Under the pieces are notes generated by a model that did not search any database, had not been told where the DNA came from, and worked only from the letters and a program-made list of their open reading frames with translations. DNA of 64,000 bases. Source: Molossus alvarezi. Its lineage: Eukaryota; Chordata; Mammalia; Chiroptera; Molossidae. Positions 1-11,748 of this stretch are shown in pieces. How positions within the stretch are numbered: position 1 is the first letter of the stretch; each line of letters begins with the position of its first letter. Made by a program: the position numbers and the translations under genes. Where the stretch lies: NCBI GenBank assembly GCA_037176705.1, contig CM073885.1, positions 149,324,579 through 149,388,578 on the forward strand, written 5' to 3'.

Positions 1-742
1 TTGGATATTATTTGAAGAAGGTTGTCTATTGGAACACAGTTCTTTGCACAGAGAGCCACTAAACAGTCAATTGGACACTGCAACCGTAGTAAGGTTTCCA
101 TTCTGCTCTTGAACTGAATGTTATTACATTATTCTGCACAGAAAGAACACCAGTCATGAACACTTTTGACTATGCCAGTGTATTCCCATAGGTGCTTCGG
201 AGAAATAGTCTTGAAACAAGTGAATCCATGACCATTGTTCAAAGACTGACACTCCCTCTTTTAAATGGATCACTTTTTTGTTCTAATGGCTGGAATAAGG
301 GGATTGAGTACTTGTCAGTTATCAAGAAATAGGCTGAATGTGTCACAGGGAATTAGAAAGATCGGTTCAGGAGGTTCCATTCTTGAACAAGGTACAATTC
401 CAGCATTTCACAATGATGGAAAGCGAGTACTTTGAATTCTCTGGAGAAAACAGGTATCTACTCCTTATGTTTTTTGAGGAAATCGGTACAAACAGTGAAA
501 TGTATGATGGATCCAAGAATGACACTGATTCATTCGGTAACAACTTTAAAGAATGTGTGTAGAACTGAATAGGCTATCGATTTCCATGACCTGAACATTG
601 CCCTAACCAATGTGTTTGATTTCTGCAGCCCAGCCTTTGTTGGATATCAAGATGACTCATAGGCACTTCCAGGAAAACAACACATATGCAGGGCTAAAAG
701 GTAGTATGTTGAAAGGCTGCCAAATCAACTAGTACAGGTTGA

Positions 743-764
743 CTTTCCTGGTCCCATAGGAAAG
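743..764. other. Inverted repeat, 7-bp arms, 8-nt spacer (in every unit)
   Basis: CTTTCCT at 743-749 is followed after 8 nt by its reverse complement AGGAAAG at 758-764. It lies at the same unit position in each copy. It could form a small hairpin or cruciform; no function is shown. Confidence 0.6.
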
Positions 765-816
765 AAGGCAGACACCTGCATTTACTTACAACACTGTTTA
801 ACACTCCAATGTAAAG

Positions 817-838
817 TATGCCCTGCACACCGGGCATA
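817..838. other. Inverted repeat, 7-bp arms, 8-nt spacer (in every unit)
   Basis: TATGCCC at 817-823 and GGGCATA at 832-838 are perfect reverse complements around an 8-nt spacer. It contains one of the few CpGs of the unit, at the right arm boundary. It is the middle of three short inverted repeats within about 150 bp. Confidence 0.6.
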
Positions 839-877
839 GTTAGTGTGTAAGTAATTGAAATGGATAGCCAGGTCCAC

Positions 878-889
878 TGCACAAGTGCA
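878..889. other. Inverted repeat, 5-bp arms, 2-nt spacer (in every unit)
   Basis: TGCAC and GTGCA flank a two-base AA spacer. It is short and could be chance alone, but it lies within 40 bp of the inverted repeat at 817-838. Confidence 0.45.
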
Positions 890-1323
890 TTTTCTCTAGA
901 ACACTCCTCTTGTCCTAATTCACAGAGGTGTTCAATGTGAAAAACCCTTGGTTTTGTCAGTGTCTTCCAATTCATGGATTTACTCCTTGCATGGAGACAA
1001 CCAATGTTTCAACTACATCACTTTAGATGTGTTCAGTCTCACTGCTTCAAGAATGCACATGTGTGACACCAGTAGTTATCAGTCTTTCCATTGATTCCGT
1101 CTTGGCCATACGTTGGTTCACTGTTCTGAGTAAGAATCATGTGAAACCAACTGCTACAGCAGAAACCAAGCTTTTTCCAAGGATCGCCTTCAAAAATGGG
1201 CTTCAATCCGATCCAATCTCTGAAACCATGAACAACGCAGAACACAAAAAGGGATAACTTTTGATTCTACACATAAGTGTGCTCTGTCCTAGTTGTTCTT
1301 TCCATGATATGACTGGATCTCCC

Positions 1324-1330
1324 TATAAAA
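1324..1330 (+). promoter_or_regulatory. TATA-like string (in 32 of 33 units)
   Basis: TATAAAA occurs once at this unit position. Satellite transcription is known in many animals, but nothing else here marks a promoter, so this is only a sequence match. Unit 25 carries T to A at 48308, which turns it into AATAAAA. Confidence 0.15.
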
Positions 1331-1446
1331 CGAGGAGAATGAATGTTAAAGTGTTCATGTTACTCAAGATCTGTGCATTAACTGAACCCAAATGGAAATA
1401 TTCCTTCATTCCAACAGTTGTTTGACTAGAACATGTGTGTTCACAC

Positions 1447-1480
1447 TTTCCCTGCAAAGGTACTTAACTTCCCAGGGAAA
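1447..1480. other. Inverted repeat, 8-bp arms, 18-nt spacer (in every unit)
   Basis: TTTCCCTG at 1447-1454 and CAGGGAAA at 1473-1480 are perfect reverse complements. It is preceded by a weaker 5-bp inverted repeat, GAACA/TGTTC, at 1429-1442. I noticed no substitutions in the arms in any copy. Confidence 0.55.
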
Positions 1481-1673
1481 AACATGCCACTGAGTGAATG
1501 TGGCCCCTGGCTCTCACAGAGTTTTGCCAAGAATTCAGTATATCCAAGACTGCACCAGCAAGTCTTGTGTCTCTTTGTCTGGAACAAAAGAAACTTACAC
1601 TGAGAAGTTTAAGTGTGATTACACCGTTACAAATGGACATTTCTTAAACACTTAACCAAAACAACATATGCTT

Positions 1674-1685
1674 TGAGGATCCTCA
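1674..1685. other. 12-bp perfect palindrome (in every unit)
   Basis: TGAGGATCCTCA is its own reverse complement and contains a GGATCC site. A second GGATCC lies at 509-514, so each unit has two. The frequent variant at p1686 lies immediately outside the palindrome. Confidence 0.6.
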
Positions 1686-1914
1686 TGCTCTAGGCTTCAT
1701 GGAAGCGACTTTTGTGCCACTGAAGTGAAGAGTTCTAACACAATTCATTTGGAATAGGTTTGGTTTGTATACACTCCCCTACAAACAAAGTAGAGTGAAA
1801 AGTATGTCTAAGGACCTATCAAAAGACAGGTTGCCACATTTCCTTACATGAATACTTTCCACAACTCTACTAAGAACACCTAATCTGAAAAACAGTACAA
1901 CAGTGGTGGTTCCA

Positions 1915-1931
1915 TTTCGTGTGAAGCGGGT
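1915..1931 (+). promoter_or_regulatory. CENP-B-box-like motif (one per unit, 32 copies)
   Basis: The sequence is TTTCGTGTGAAGCGGGT. Against the consensus YTTCGTTGGAARCGGGA it matches 14 of 17 positions (mismatches at 7, 8 and 17). It matches all nine bases of the core NTTCGNNNNANNCGGGN. CENP-B is the mammalian centromere protein derived from a pogo-like transposase that binds this box in human alphoid and mouse minor satellite. The motif is identical in all 32 units, starting at 1915, 3873, 5831, 7789, 9747, 11705, 13663, 15621, 17579, 19537, 21495, 23453, 25411, 27369, 29327, 31277, 33235, 35193, 37151, 39109, 41067, 43025, 44983, 46941, 48899, 50857, 52815, 54773, 56731, 58689, 60647 and 62605. 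Unit 33 ends before it. Actual binding is inferred. Confidence 0.75.
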
Positions 1932-1958
1932 ATAGCCCTAGAATCTTTTTCTAAATAT

Positions 1959-3916
1959 TTGGATATTATTTGAAGAAGGTTGTCTATTGGAACACAGTTC
2001 TTTGCACAGAGAGCCACTAAACAGTCAATTGGACACTGCAACCGTAGTAAGGTTTCCATTCTGCTCTTGAACTGAATGTTATTACATTATTCTGCACAGA
2101 AAGAACACCAGTCATGAACACTTTTGACTATGCCAGTGTATTCCCATAGGTGCTTCGGAGAAATAGTCTTGAAACAAGTGAATCCATGACCATTGTTCAA
2201 AGACTGACACTCCCTCTTTTAAATGGATCACTTTTTTGTTCTAATGGCTGGAATAAGGGGATTGAGTACTTGTCAGTTATCAAGAAATAGGCTGAATGTG
2301 TCACAGGGAATTAGAAAGATCGGTTCAGGAGGTTCCATTCTTGAACAAGGTACAATTCCAGCATTTCACAATGATGGAAAGCGAGTACTTTGAATTCTCT
2401 GGAGAAAACAGGTATCTACTCCTTATGTTTTTTGAGGAAATCGGTACAAACAGTGAAATGTATGATGGATCCAAGAATGACACTGATTCATTCGGTAACA
2501 ACTTTAAAGAATGTGTGTAGAACTGAATAGGCTATCGATTTCCATGACCTGAACATTGCCCTAACCAATGTGTTTGATTTCTGCAGCCCAGCCTTTGTTG
2601 GATATCAAGATGACTCATAGGCACTTCCAGGAAAACAACACATATGCAGGGCTAAAAGGTAGTATGTTGAAAGGCTGCCAAATCAACTAGTACAGGTTGA
2701 CTTTCCTGGTCCCATAGGAAAGAAGGCAGACACCTGCATTTACTTACAACACTGTTTAACACTCCAATGTAAAGTATGCCCTGCACACCGGGCATAGTTA
2801 GTGTGTAAGTAATTGAAATGGATAGCCAGGTCCACTGCACAAGTGCATTTTCTCTAGAACACTCCTCTTGTCCTAATTCACAGAGGTGTTCAATGTGAAA
2901 AACCCTTGGTTTTGTCAGTGTCTTCCAATTCATGGATTTACTCCTTGCATGGAGACAACCAATGTTTCAACTACATCACTTTAGATGTGTTCAGTCTCAC
3001 TGCTTCAAGAATGCACATGTGTGACACCAGTAGTTATCAGTCTTTCCATTGATTCCGTCTTGGCCATACGTTGGTTCACTGTTCTGAGTAAGAATCATGT
3101 GAAACCAACTGCTACAGCAGAAACCAAGCTTTTTCCAAGGATCGCCTTCAAAAATGGGCTTCAATCCGATCCAATCTCTGAAACCATGAACAACGCAGAA
3201 CACAAAAAGGGATAACTTTTGATTCTACACATAAGTGTGCTCTGTCCTAGTTGTTCTTTCCATGATATGACTGGATCTCCCTATAAAACGAGGAGAATGA
3301 ATGTTAAAGTGGTCATGTTACTCAAGATCTGTGCATTAACTGAACCCAAATGGAAATATTCCTTCATTCCAACAGTTGTTTGACTAGAACATGTGTGTTC
3401 ACACTTTCCCTGCAAAGGTACTTAACTTCCCAGGGAAAAACATGCCACTGAGTGAATGTGGCCCCTGGCTCTCACAGAGTTTTGCCAAGAATTCAGTATA
3501 TCCAAGACTGCACCAGCAAGTCTTGTGTCTCTTTGTCTGGAACAAAAGAAACTTACACTGAGAAGTTTAAGTGTGATTACACCGTTACAAATGGACATTT
3601 CTTAAACACTTAACCAAAACAACATATGCTTTGAGGATCCTCATGCTCTAGGCTTCATGGAAGCGACTTTTGTGCCACTGAAGTGAAGAGTTCTAACACA
3701 ATTCATTTGGAATAGGTTTGGTTTGTATACACTCCCCTACAAACAAAGTAGAGTGAAAAGTATGTCTAAGGACCTATCAAAAGACAGGTTGCCACATTTC
3801 CTTACATGAATACTTTCCACAACTCTACTAAGAACACCTAATCTGAAAAACAGTACAACAGTGGTGGTTCCATTTCGTGTGAAGCGGGTATAGCCCTAGA
3901 ATCTTTTTCTAAATAT
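1959..3916. repeat. Satellite unit 2
   Basis: The only difference noticed from unit 1 is p1354 T to G. Box at 3873-3889. Confidence 0.97.
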
Positions 3917-5874
3917 TTGGATATTATTTGAAGAAGGTTGTCTATTGGAACACAGTTCTTTGCACAGAGAGCCACTAAACAGTCAATTGGACACTGCAAC
4001 CGTAGTAAGGTTTCCATTCTGCTCTTGAACTGAATGTTATTACATTATTCTGCACAGAAAGAACACCAGTCATGAACACTTTTGACTATGCCAGTGTATT
4101 CCCATAGGTGCTTCGGAGAAATAGTCTTGAAACAAGTGAATCCATGACCATTGTTCAAAGACTGACACTCCCTCTTTTAAATGGATCACTTTTTTGTTCT
4201 AATGGCTGGAATAAGGGGATTGAGTACTTGTCAGTTATCAAGAAATAGGCTGAATGTGTCACAGGGAATTAGAAAGATCGGTTCAGGAGGTTCCATTCTT
4301 GAACAAGGTACAATTCCAGCATTTCACAATGATGGAAAGCGAGTACTTTGAATTCTCTGGAGAAAACAGGTATCTACTCCTTATGTTTTTTGAGGAAATC
4401 GGTACAAACAGTGAAATGTATGATGGATCCAAGAATGACACTGATTCATTCGGTAACAACTTTAAAGAATGTGTGTAGAACTGAATAGGCTATCGATTTC
4501 CATGACCTGAACATTGCCCTAACCAATGTGTTTGATTTCTGCAGCCCAGCCTTTGTTGGATATCAAGATGACTCATAGGCACTTCCAGGAAAACAACACC
4601 TATGCAGGGCTAAAAGGTAGTATGTTGAAAGGCTGCCAAATCAACTAGTACAGGTTGACTTTCCTGGTCCCATAGGAAAGAAGGCAGACACCTGCATTTA
4701 CTTACAACACTGTTTAACACTCCAATGTAAAGTATGCCCTGCACACCGGGCATAGTTAGTGTGTAAGTAATTGAAATGGATAGCCAGGTCCACTGCACAA
4801 GTGCATTTTCTCTAGAACACTCCTCTTGTCCTAATTCACAGAGGTGTTCAATGTGAAAAACCCTTGGTTTTGTCAGTGTCTTCCAATTCATGGATTTACT
4901 CCTTGCATGGAGACAACCAATGTTTCAACTACATCACTTTAGATGTGTTCAGTCTCACTGCTTCAAGAATGCACATGTGTGACACCAGTAGTTATCAGTC
5001 TTTCCATTGATTCCGTCTTGGCCATACGTTGGTTCACTGTTCTGAGTAAGAATCATGTGAAACCAACTGCTACAGCAGAAACCAAGCTTTTTCCAAGGAT
5101 CGCCTTCAAAAATGGGCTTCAATCCGATCCAATCTCTGAAACCATGAACAACGCAGAACACAAAAAGGGATAACTTTTGATTCTACACATAAGTGTGCTC
5201 TGTCCTAGTTGTTCTTTCCATGATATGACTGGATCTCCCTATAAAACGAGGAGAATGAATGTTAAAGTGTTCATGTTACTCAAGATCTGTGCATTAACTG
5301 AACCCAAATGGAAATATTCCTTCATTCCAACAGTTGTTTGACTAGAACATGTGTGTTCACACTTTCCCTGCAAAGGTACTTAACTTCCCAGGGAAAAACA
5401 TGCCACTGAGTGAATGTGGCCCCTGGCTCTCACAGAGTTTTGCCAAGAATTCAGTATATCCAAGACTGCACCAGCAAGTCTTGTGTCTCTTTGTCTGGAA
5501 CAAAAGAAACTTACACTGAGAAGTTTAAGTGTGATTACACCGTTACAAATGGACATTTCTTAAACACTTAACCAAAACAACATATGCTTTGAGGATCCTC
5601 ATGCTCTAGGCTTCATGGAAGCGACTTTTGTGCCACTGAAGTGAAGAGTTCTAACACAATTCATTTGGAATAGGTTTGGTTTGTATACACTCCCCTACAA
5701 ACAAAGTAGAGTGAAAAGTATGTCTAAGGACATATCAAAAGACAGGTTGCCACATTTCCTTACATGAATACTTTCCACAACTCTACTAAGAACACCTAAT
5801 CTGAAAAACAGTACAACAGTGGTGGTTCCATTTCGTGTGAAGCGGGTATAGCCCTAGAATCTTTTTCTCAATAT
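3917..5874. repeat. Satellite unit 3
   Basis: Differs from unit 1 at p684C, p1816A and p1953C, the same signature as unit 17 some 27 kb away. Box at 5831-5847. Confidence 0.97.
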
Positions 5875-7832
5875 TTGGATATTATTTGAAGAAGGTTGTC
5901 TATTGGAACACAGTTCTTTGCACAGAGAGCCACTAAACAGTCAATTGGACACTGCAACCGTAGTAAGGTTTCCATTCTGCTCTTGAACTGAATGTTATTA
6001 CATTATTCTGCACAGAAAGAACACCAGTCATGAACACTTTTGACTATGCCAGTGTATTCCCATAGGTGCTTCGGAGAAATAGTCTTGAAACTAGTGAATC
6101 CATGACCATTGTTCAAAGACTGACACTCCCTCTTTTAAATGGATCACTTTTTTGTTCTAATGGCTGGAATAAGGGGATTGAGTACTTGTCAGTTATCAAG
6201 AAATAGGCTGAATGTGTCACAGGGAATTAGAAAGATCGGTTCAGGAGGTTCCATTCTTGAACAAGGTACAATTCCAGCATTTCACAATGATGGAAAGCGA
6301 GTACTTTGAATTCTCTGGAGAAAACAGGTATCTACTCCTTATGTTTTTTGAGGAAATCGGTACAAACAGTGAAATGTATGATGGATCCAAGAATGACACT
6401 GATTCATTCGGTAACAACTTTAAAGAATGTGTGTAGAACTGAATAGGCTATCGATTTCCATGACCTGAACATTGCCCTAACCAATGTGTTTGATTTCTGC
6501 AGCCCAGCCTTTGTTGGATATCAAGATGACTCATAGGCACTTCCAGGAAAACAACACCTATGCAGGGCTAAAAGGTAGTATGTTGAAAGGCTGCCAAATC
6601 AACTAGTACAGGTTGACTTTCCTGGTCCCATAGGAAAGAAGGCAGACACCTGCATTTACTTACAACACTGTTTAACACTCCAATGTAAAGTATGCCCTGC
6701 ACACCGGGCATAGTTAGTGTGTAAGTAATTGAAATGGATAGCCAGGTCCACTGCACAAGTGCATTTTCTCTAGAACACTCCTCTTGTCCTAATTCACAGA
6801 GGTGTTCAATGTGAAAAACCCTTGGTTTTGTCAGTGTCTTCCAATTCATGGATTTACTCCTTGCATGGAGACAACCAATGTTTCAACTACATCACCTTAG
6901 ATGTGTTCAGTCTCACTGCTTCAAGAATGCACATGTGTGACACCAGTAGTTATCAGTCTTTCCATTGATTCCGTCTTGGCCATACGTTGGTTCACTGTTC
7001 TGAGTAAGAATCATGTGAAACCAACTGCTACAGCAGAAACCAAGCTTTTTCCAAGGATCGCCTTCAAAAATGGGCTTCAATCCGATCCAATCTGTGAAAC
7101 CATGAACAACGCAGAACACAAAAAGGGATAACTTTTGATTCTACACATAAGTGTGCTCTGTCCTAGTTGTTCTTTCCATGATATGACTGGATCTCCCTAT
7201 AAAACGAGGAGAATGAATGTTAAAGTGTTCATGTTACTCAAGATCTGTGCATTAACTGAACCCAAATGGAAATATTCCTTCATTCCAACAGTTGTTTGAC
7301 TAGAACATGTGTGTTCACACTTTCCCTGCAAAGGTACTTAACTTCCCAGGGAAAAACATGCCACTGAGTGAATGTGGCCCCTGGCTCTCACAGAGTTTTG
7401 CCAAGAATTCAGTATATCCAAGACTGCACCAGCAAGTCTTGTGTCTCTTTGTCTGGAACAAAAGAAACTTACACTGAGAAGTTTAAGTGTGATTACACCT
7501 TTACAAATGGACATTTCTTAAACACTTAACCAAAACAACATATGCTTTGAGGATCCTCATGCTCTAGGCTTCATGGAAGCGACTTTTGTGCCACTGAAGT
7601 GAAGAGTTCTAACACAATTCATTTGGAATAGGTTTGGTTTGTATACACTCCCCTACAAACAAAGTGGAGTGAAAAGTATGTCTAAGGACATATCAAAAGA
7701 CAGGTTGCCACATTTCCTTACATGAATACTTTCCACAACTCTACTAAGAACACCTAATCTGAAAAACAGTACAACAGTGGTGGTTCCATTTCGTGTGAAG
7801 CGGGTATAGCCCTAGAATCTTTTTCTCAATAT
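5875..7832. repeat. Satellite unit 4
   Basis: Carries p218T, p684C, a private p1022C (6896), p1220G, p1626T, p1792G, p1816A and p1953C. Apart from p684 and p1022 it matches unit 5, which suggests a recent tandem duplication. Box at 7789-7805. Confidence 0.97.
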
Positions 7833-9790
7833 TTGGATATTATTTGAAGAAGGTTGTCTATTGGAACACAGTTCTTTGCACAGAGAGCCACTAAACAGTC
7901 AATTGGACACTGCAACCGTAGTAAGGTTTCCATTCTGCTCTTGAACTGAATGTTATTACATTATTCTGCACAGAAAGAACACCAGTCATGAACACTTTTG
8001 ACTATGCCAGTGTATTCCCATAGGTGCTTCGGAGAAATAGTCTTGAAACTAGTGAATCCATGACCATTGTTCAAAGACTGACACTCCCTCTTTTAAATGG
8101 ATCACTTTTTTGTTCTAATGGCTGGAATAAGGGGATTGAGTACTTGTCAGTTATCAAGAAATAGGCTGAATGTGTCACAGGGAATTAGAAAGATCGGTTC
8201 AGGAGGTTCCATTCTTGAACAAGGTACAATTCCAGCATTTCACAATGATGGAAAGCGAGTACTTTGAATTCTCTGGAGAAAACAGGTATCTACTCCTTAT
8301 GTTTTTTGAGGAAATCGGTACAAACAGTGAAATGTATGATGGATCCAAGAATGACACTGATTCATTCGGTAACAACTTTAAAGAATGTGTGTAGAACTGA
8401 ATAGGCTATCGATTTCCATGACCTGAACATTGCCCTAACCAATGTGTTTGATTTCTGCAGCCCAGCCTTTGTTGGATATCAAGATGACTCATAGGCACTT
8501 CCAGGAAAACAACACATATGCAGGGCTAAAAGGTAGTATGTTGAAAGGCTGCCAAATCAACTAGTACAGGTTGACTTTCCTGGTCCCATAGGAAAGAAGG
8601 CAGACACCTGCATTTACTTACAACACTGTTTAACACTCCAATGTAAAGTATGCCCTGCACACCGGGCATAGTTAGTGTGTAAGTAATTGAAATGGATAGC
8701 CAGGTCCACTGCACAAGTGCATTTTCTCTAGAACACTCCTCTTGTCCTAATTCACAGAGGTGTTCAATGTGAAAAACCCTTGGTTTTGTCAGTGTCTTCC
8801 AATTCATGGATTTACTCCTTGCATGGAGACAACCAATGTTTCAACTACATCACTTTAGATGTGTTCAGTCTCACTGCTTCAAGAATGCACATGTGTGACA
8901 CCAGTAGTTATCAGTCTTTCCATTGATTCCGTCTTGGCCATACGTTGGTTCACTGTTCTGAGTAAGAATCATGTGAAACCAACTGCTACAGCAGAAACCA
9001 AGCTTTTTCCAAGGATCGCCTTCAAAAATGGGCTTCAATCCGATCCAATCTGTGAAACCATGAACAACGCAGAACACAAAAAGGGATAACTTTTGATTCT
9101 ACACATAAGTGTGCTCTGTCCTAGTTGTTCTTTCCATGATATGACTGGATCTCCCTATAAAACGAGGAGAATGAATGTTAAAGTGTTCATGTTACTCAAG
9201 ATCTGTGCATTAACTGAACCCAAATGGAAATATTCCTTCATTCCAACAGTTGTTTGACTAGAACATGTGTGTTCACACTTTCCCTGCAAAGGTACTTAAC
9301 TTCCCAGGGAAAAACATGCCACTGAGTGAATGTGGCCCCTGGCTCTCACAGAGTTTTGCCAAGAATTCAGTATATCCAAGACTGCACCAGCAAGTCTTGT
9401 GTCTCTTTGTCTGGAACAAAAGAAACTTACACTGAGAAGTTTAAGTGTGATTACACCTTTACAAATGGACATTTCTTAAACACTTAACCAAAACAACATA
9501 TGCTTTGAGGATCCTCATGCTCTAGGCTTCATGGAAGCGACTTTTGTGCCACTGAAGTGAAGAGTTCTAACACAATTCATTTGGAATAGGTTTGGTTTGT
9601 ATACACTCCCCTACAAACAAAGTGGAGTGAAAAGTATGTCTAAGGACATATCAAAAGACAGGTTGCCACATTTCCTTACATGAATACTTTCCACAACTCT
9701 ACTAAGAACACCTAATCTGAAAAACAGTACAACAGTGGTGGTTCCATTTCGTGTGAAGCGGGTATAGCCCTAGAATCTTTTTCTCAATAT
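7833..9790. repeat. Satellite unit 5
   Basis: Carries p218T, p1220G, p1626T, p1792G, p1816A and p1953C. The p1792G state was seen only here and in unit 4. Box at 9747-9763. Confidence 0.97.
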
Positions 9791-11748
9791 TTGGATATTA
9801 TTTGAAGAAGGTTGTCTATTGGAACACAGTTCTTTGCACAGAGAGCCACTAAACAGTCAATTGGACACTGCAACCGTAGTAAGGTTTCCATTCTGCTCTT
9901 GAACTGAATGTTATTACATTATTCTGCACAGAAAGAACACCAGTCATGAACACTTTTGACTATGCCAGTGTAATTCCATAGGTGCTTCGGAGAAATAGTC
10001 TTGAAACTAGTGAATCCATGACCATTGTTCAAAGACTGACACTCCCTCTTTTAAATGGATCACTTTTTTGTTCTAATGGCTGGAATAAGGGGATTGAGTA
10101 CTTGTCAGTTATCAAGAAATAGGCTGAATGTGTCACAGGGAATTAGAAAGATCGGTTCAGGAGGTTCCATTCTTGAACAAGGTACAATTCCAGCATTTCA
10201 CAATGATGGAAAGCGAGTACTTTGAATTCTCTGGAGAAAACAGGTATCTACTCCTTATGTTTTTTGAGGAAATCGGTACAAACAGTGAAATGTATGATGG
10301 ATCCAAGAATGACACTGATTCATTCGGTAACAACTTTAAAGAATGTGTGTAGAACTGAATAGGCTATCGATTTCCATGACCTGAACATTGCCCTAACCAA
10401 TGTGTTTGATTTCTGCAGCCCAGCCTTTGTTGGATATCAAGATGACTCATAGGCACTTCCAGGAAAACAACACATATGCAGGGCTAAAAGGTAGTACGTT
10501 GAAAGGCTGCCAAATCAACTAGTACAGGTTGACTTTCCTGGTCCCATAGGAAAGAAGGCAGACACCTGCATTTACTTACAACACTGTTTAACACTCCAAT
10601 GTAAAGTATGCCCTGCACACCGGGCATAGTTAGTGTGTAAGTAATTGAAATGGATAGCCAGGTCCACTGCACAAGTGCATTTTCTCTAGAACACTCCTCT
10701 TGTCCTAATTCACAGAGGTGTTCAATGTGAAAAACCCTTGGTTTTGTCAGTGTCTTCCAATTCATGGATTTACTCCTTGCATGGAGACAACCAATGTTTC
10801 AACTACATCACTTTAGATGTGTTCAGTCTCACTGCTTCAAGAATGCACATGTGTGACACCAGTAGTTATCAGTCTTTCCATTGATTCCGTCTTGGCCATA
10901 CGTTGGTTCACTGTTCTGAGTAAGAATCATGTGAAACCAACTGCTACAGCAGAAACCAAGCTTTTTCCAAGGATCGCCTTCAAAAATGGGCTTCAATACG
11001 ATCCAATCTGTGAAACCATGAACAACGCAGAACACAAAAAGGGATAACTTTTGATTCTACACATAAGTGTGCTCTGTCCTAGTTGTTCTTTCCATGATAT
11101 GACTGGATCTCCCTATAAAACGAGGAGAATGAATGTTAAAGTGTTCATGTTGCTCAAGATCTGTGCATTAACTGAACCCAAATGGAAATATTCCTTCATT
11201 CCAACAGTTGTTTGACTAGAACATGTGTGTTCACACTTTCCCTGCAAAGGTACTTAACTTCCCAGGGAAAAACATGCCACTGAGTGAATGTGGCCCCTGG
11301 CTCTCACAGAGTTTTGCCAAGAATTCAGTATATCCAAGACTGCACCAGCAAGTCTTGTGTCTCTTTGTCTGGAACAAAAGAAACTTACACTGAGAAGTTT
11401 AAGTGTGATTACACCGTTACATATGGACATTTCTTAAACACTTAACCAAAACAACATATGCTTTGAGGATCCTCATGCTCTAGGCTTCATGGAAGCGACT
11501 TTTGTGCCACTGAAGTGAAGAGTTCTAACACAATTCATTTGGAATAGGTTTGGTTTGTATACACTCCCCTACAAACAAAGTAGAGTGAAAAGTATGTCTA
11601 AGGACCTATCAAAAGACAGGTTGCCACATTTCCTTACATGAATACTTTCCACAACTCTACTAAGAACACCTAATCTGAAAAACAGTACAACAGTGGTGGT
11701 TCCATTTCGTGTGAAGCGGGTATAGCCCTAGAATCTTTTTCTAAATAT
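9791..11748. repeat. Satellite unit 6
   Basis: Carries p218T, p1208A and p1220G plus private changes at p183 and p185 (9973, 9975), p707C (10497), p1362G (11152) and p1632T (11422). It is the most privately varied copy in the left block. Box at 11705-11721. Confidence 0.97.

Larger units (their letters stand above)
1..1958. repeat. Satellite unit 1 (reference copy)
   Basis: Used as the reference. States at the main variable positions: p47 C, p72 T, p118 A, p127 C, p218 A, p363 C, p541 C, p636 T, p684 A, p1148 C, p1170 G, p1192 A, p1208 C, p1220 C, p1334-1335 GG, p1354 T, p1496-1497 GA, p1530-1531 AG, p1599 A, p1626 G, p1630 C, p1686 T, p1777 C, p1792 A, p1816 C, p1841 T, p1867 C, p1953 A. 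CENP-B-like box at 1915-1931. I see no gene in it. Confidence 0.97.

Noticed and set aside
190..215. A second CENP-B-like box near CTTCGGAGAAATAG
   Set aside because: It has TTCG and an A at the right spacing but lacks the required CGGG. No other full core match was found on either strand.
338..562. A 74-codon plus-strand open frame repeated in every unit
   Set aside because: It has no recognisable domain and recurs only because the unit recurs. Variants include missense changes (E to V in unit 22, S to L in units 30-33). A frame this short is expected by chance.
694..975. A 93-codon minus-strand open frame repeated in every unit
   Set aside because: No known family. Its few variants are mostly missense (K to N in unit 25, H to R in unit 6, A to G in unit 16), and there is no supporting promoter, splice or codon-use signal.
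1027..1257. 76-codon plus-strand and 68-codon minus-strand overlapping open frames
   Set aside because: Nearly every common variant here changes an amino acid on the plus strand (p1148 P/R, p1192 K/Q, p1208 S/Y, p1220 S/C/F), the opposite of coding constraint. The two frames also overlap antisense.
1915..1990. Direct descent from primate alpha satellite
   Set aside because: A box-like motif and strings such as AGAATCT and ATATTTGGAT recall alphoid sequence, but their order and spacing differ and I could not find a regular ~171-bp substructure across the unit. An alignment to alphoid consensus would decide.
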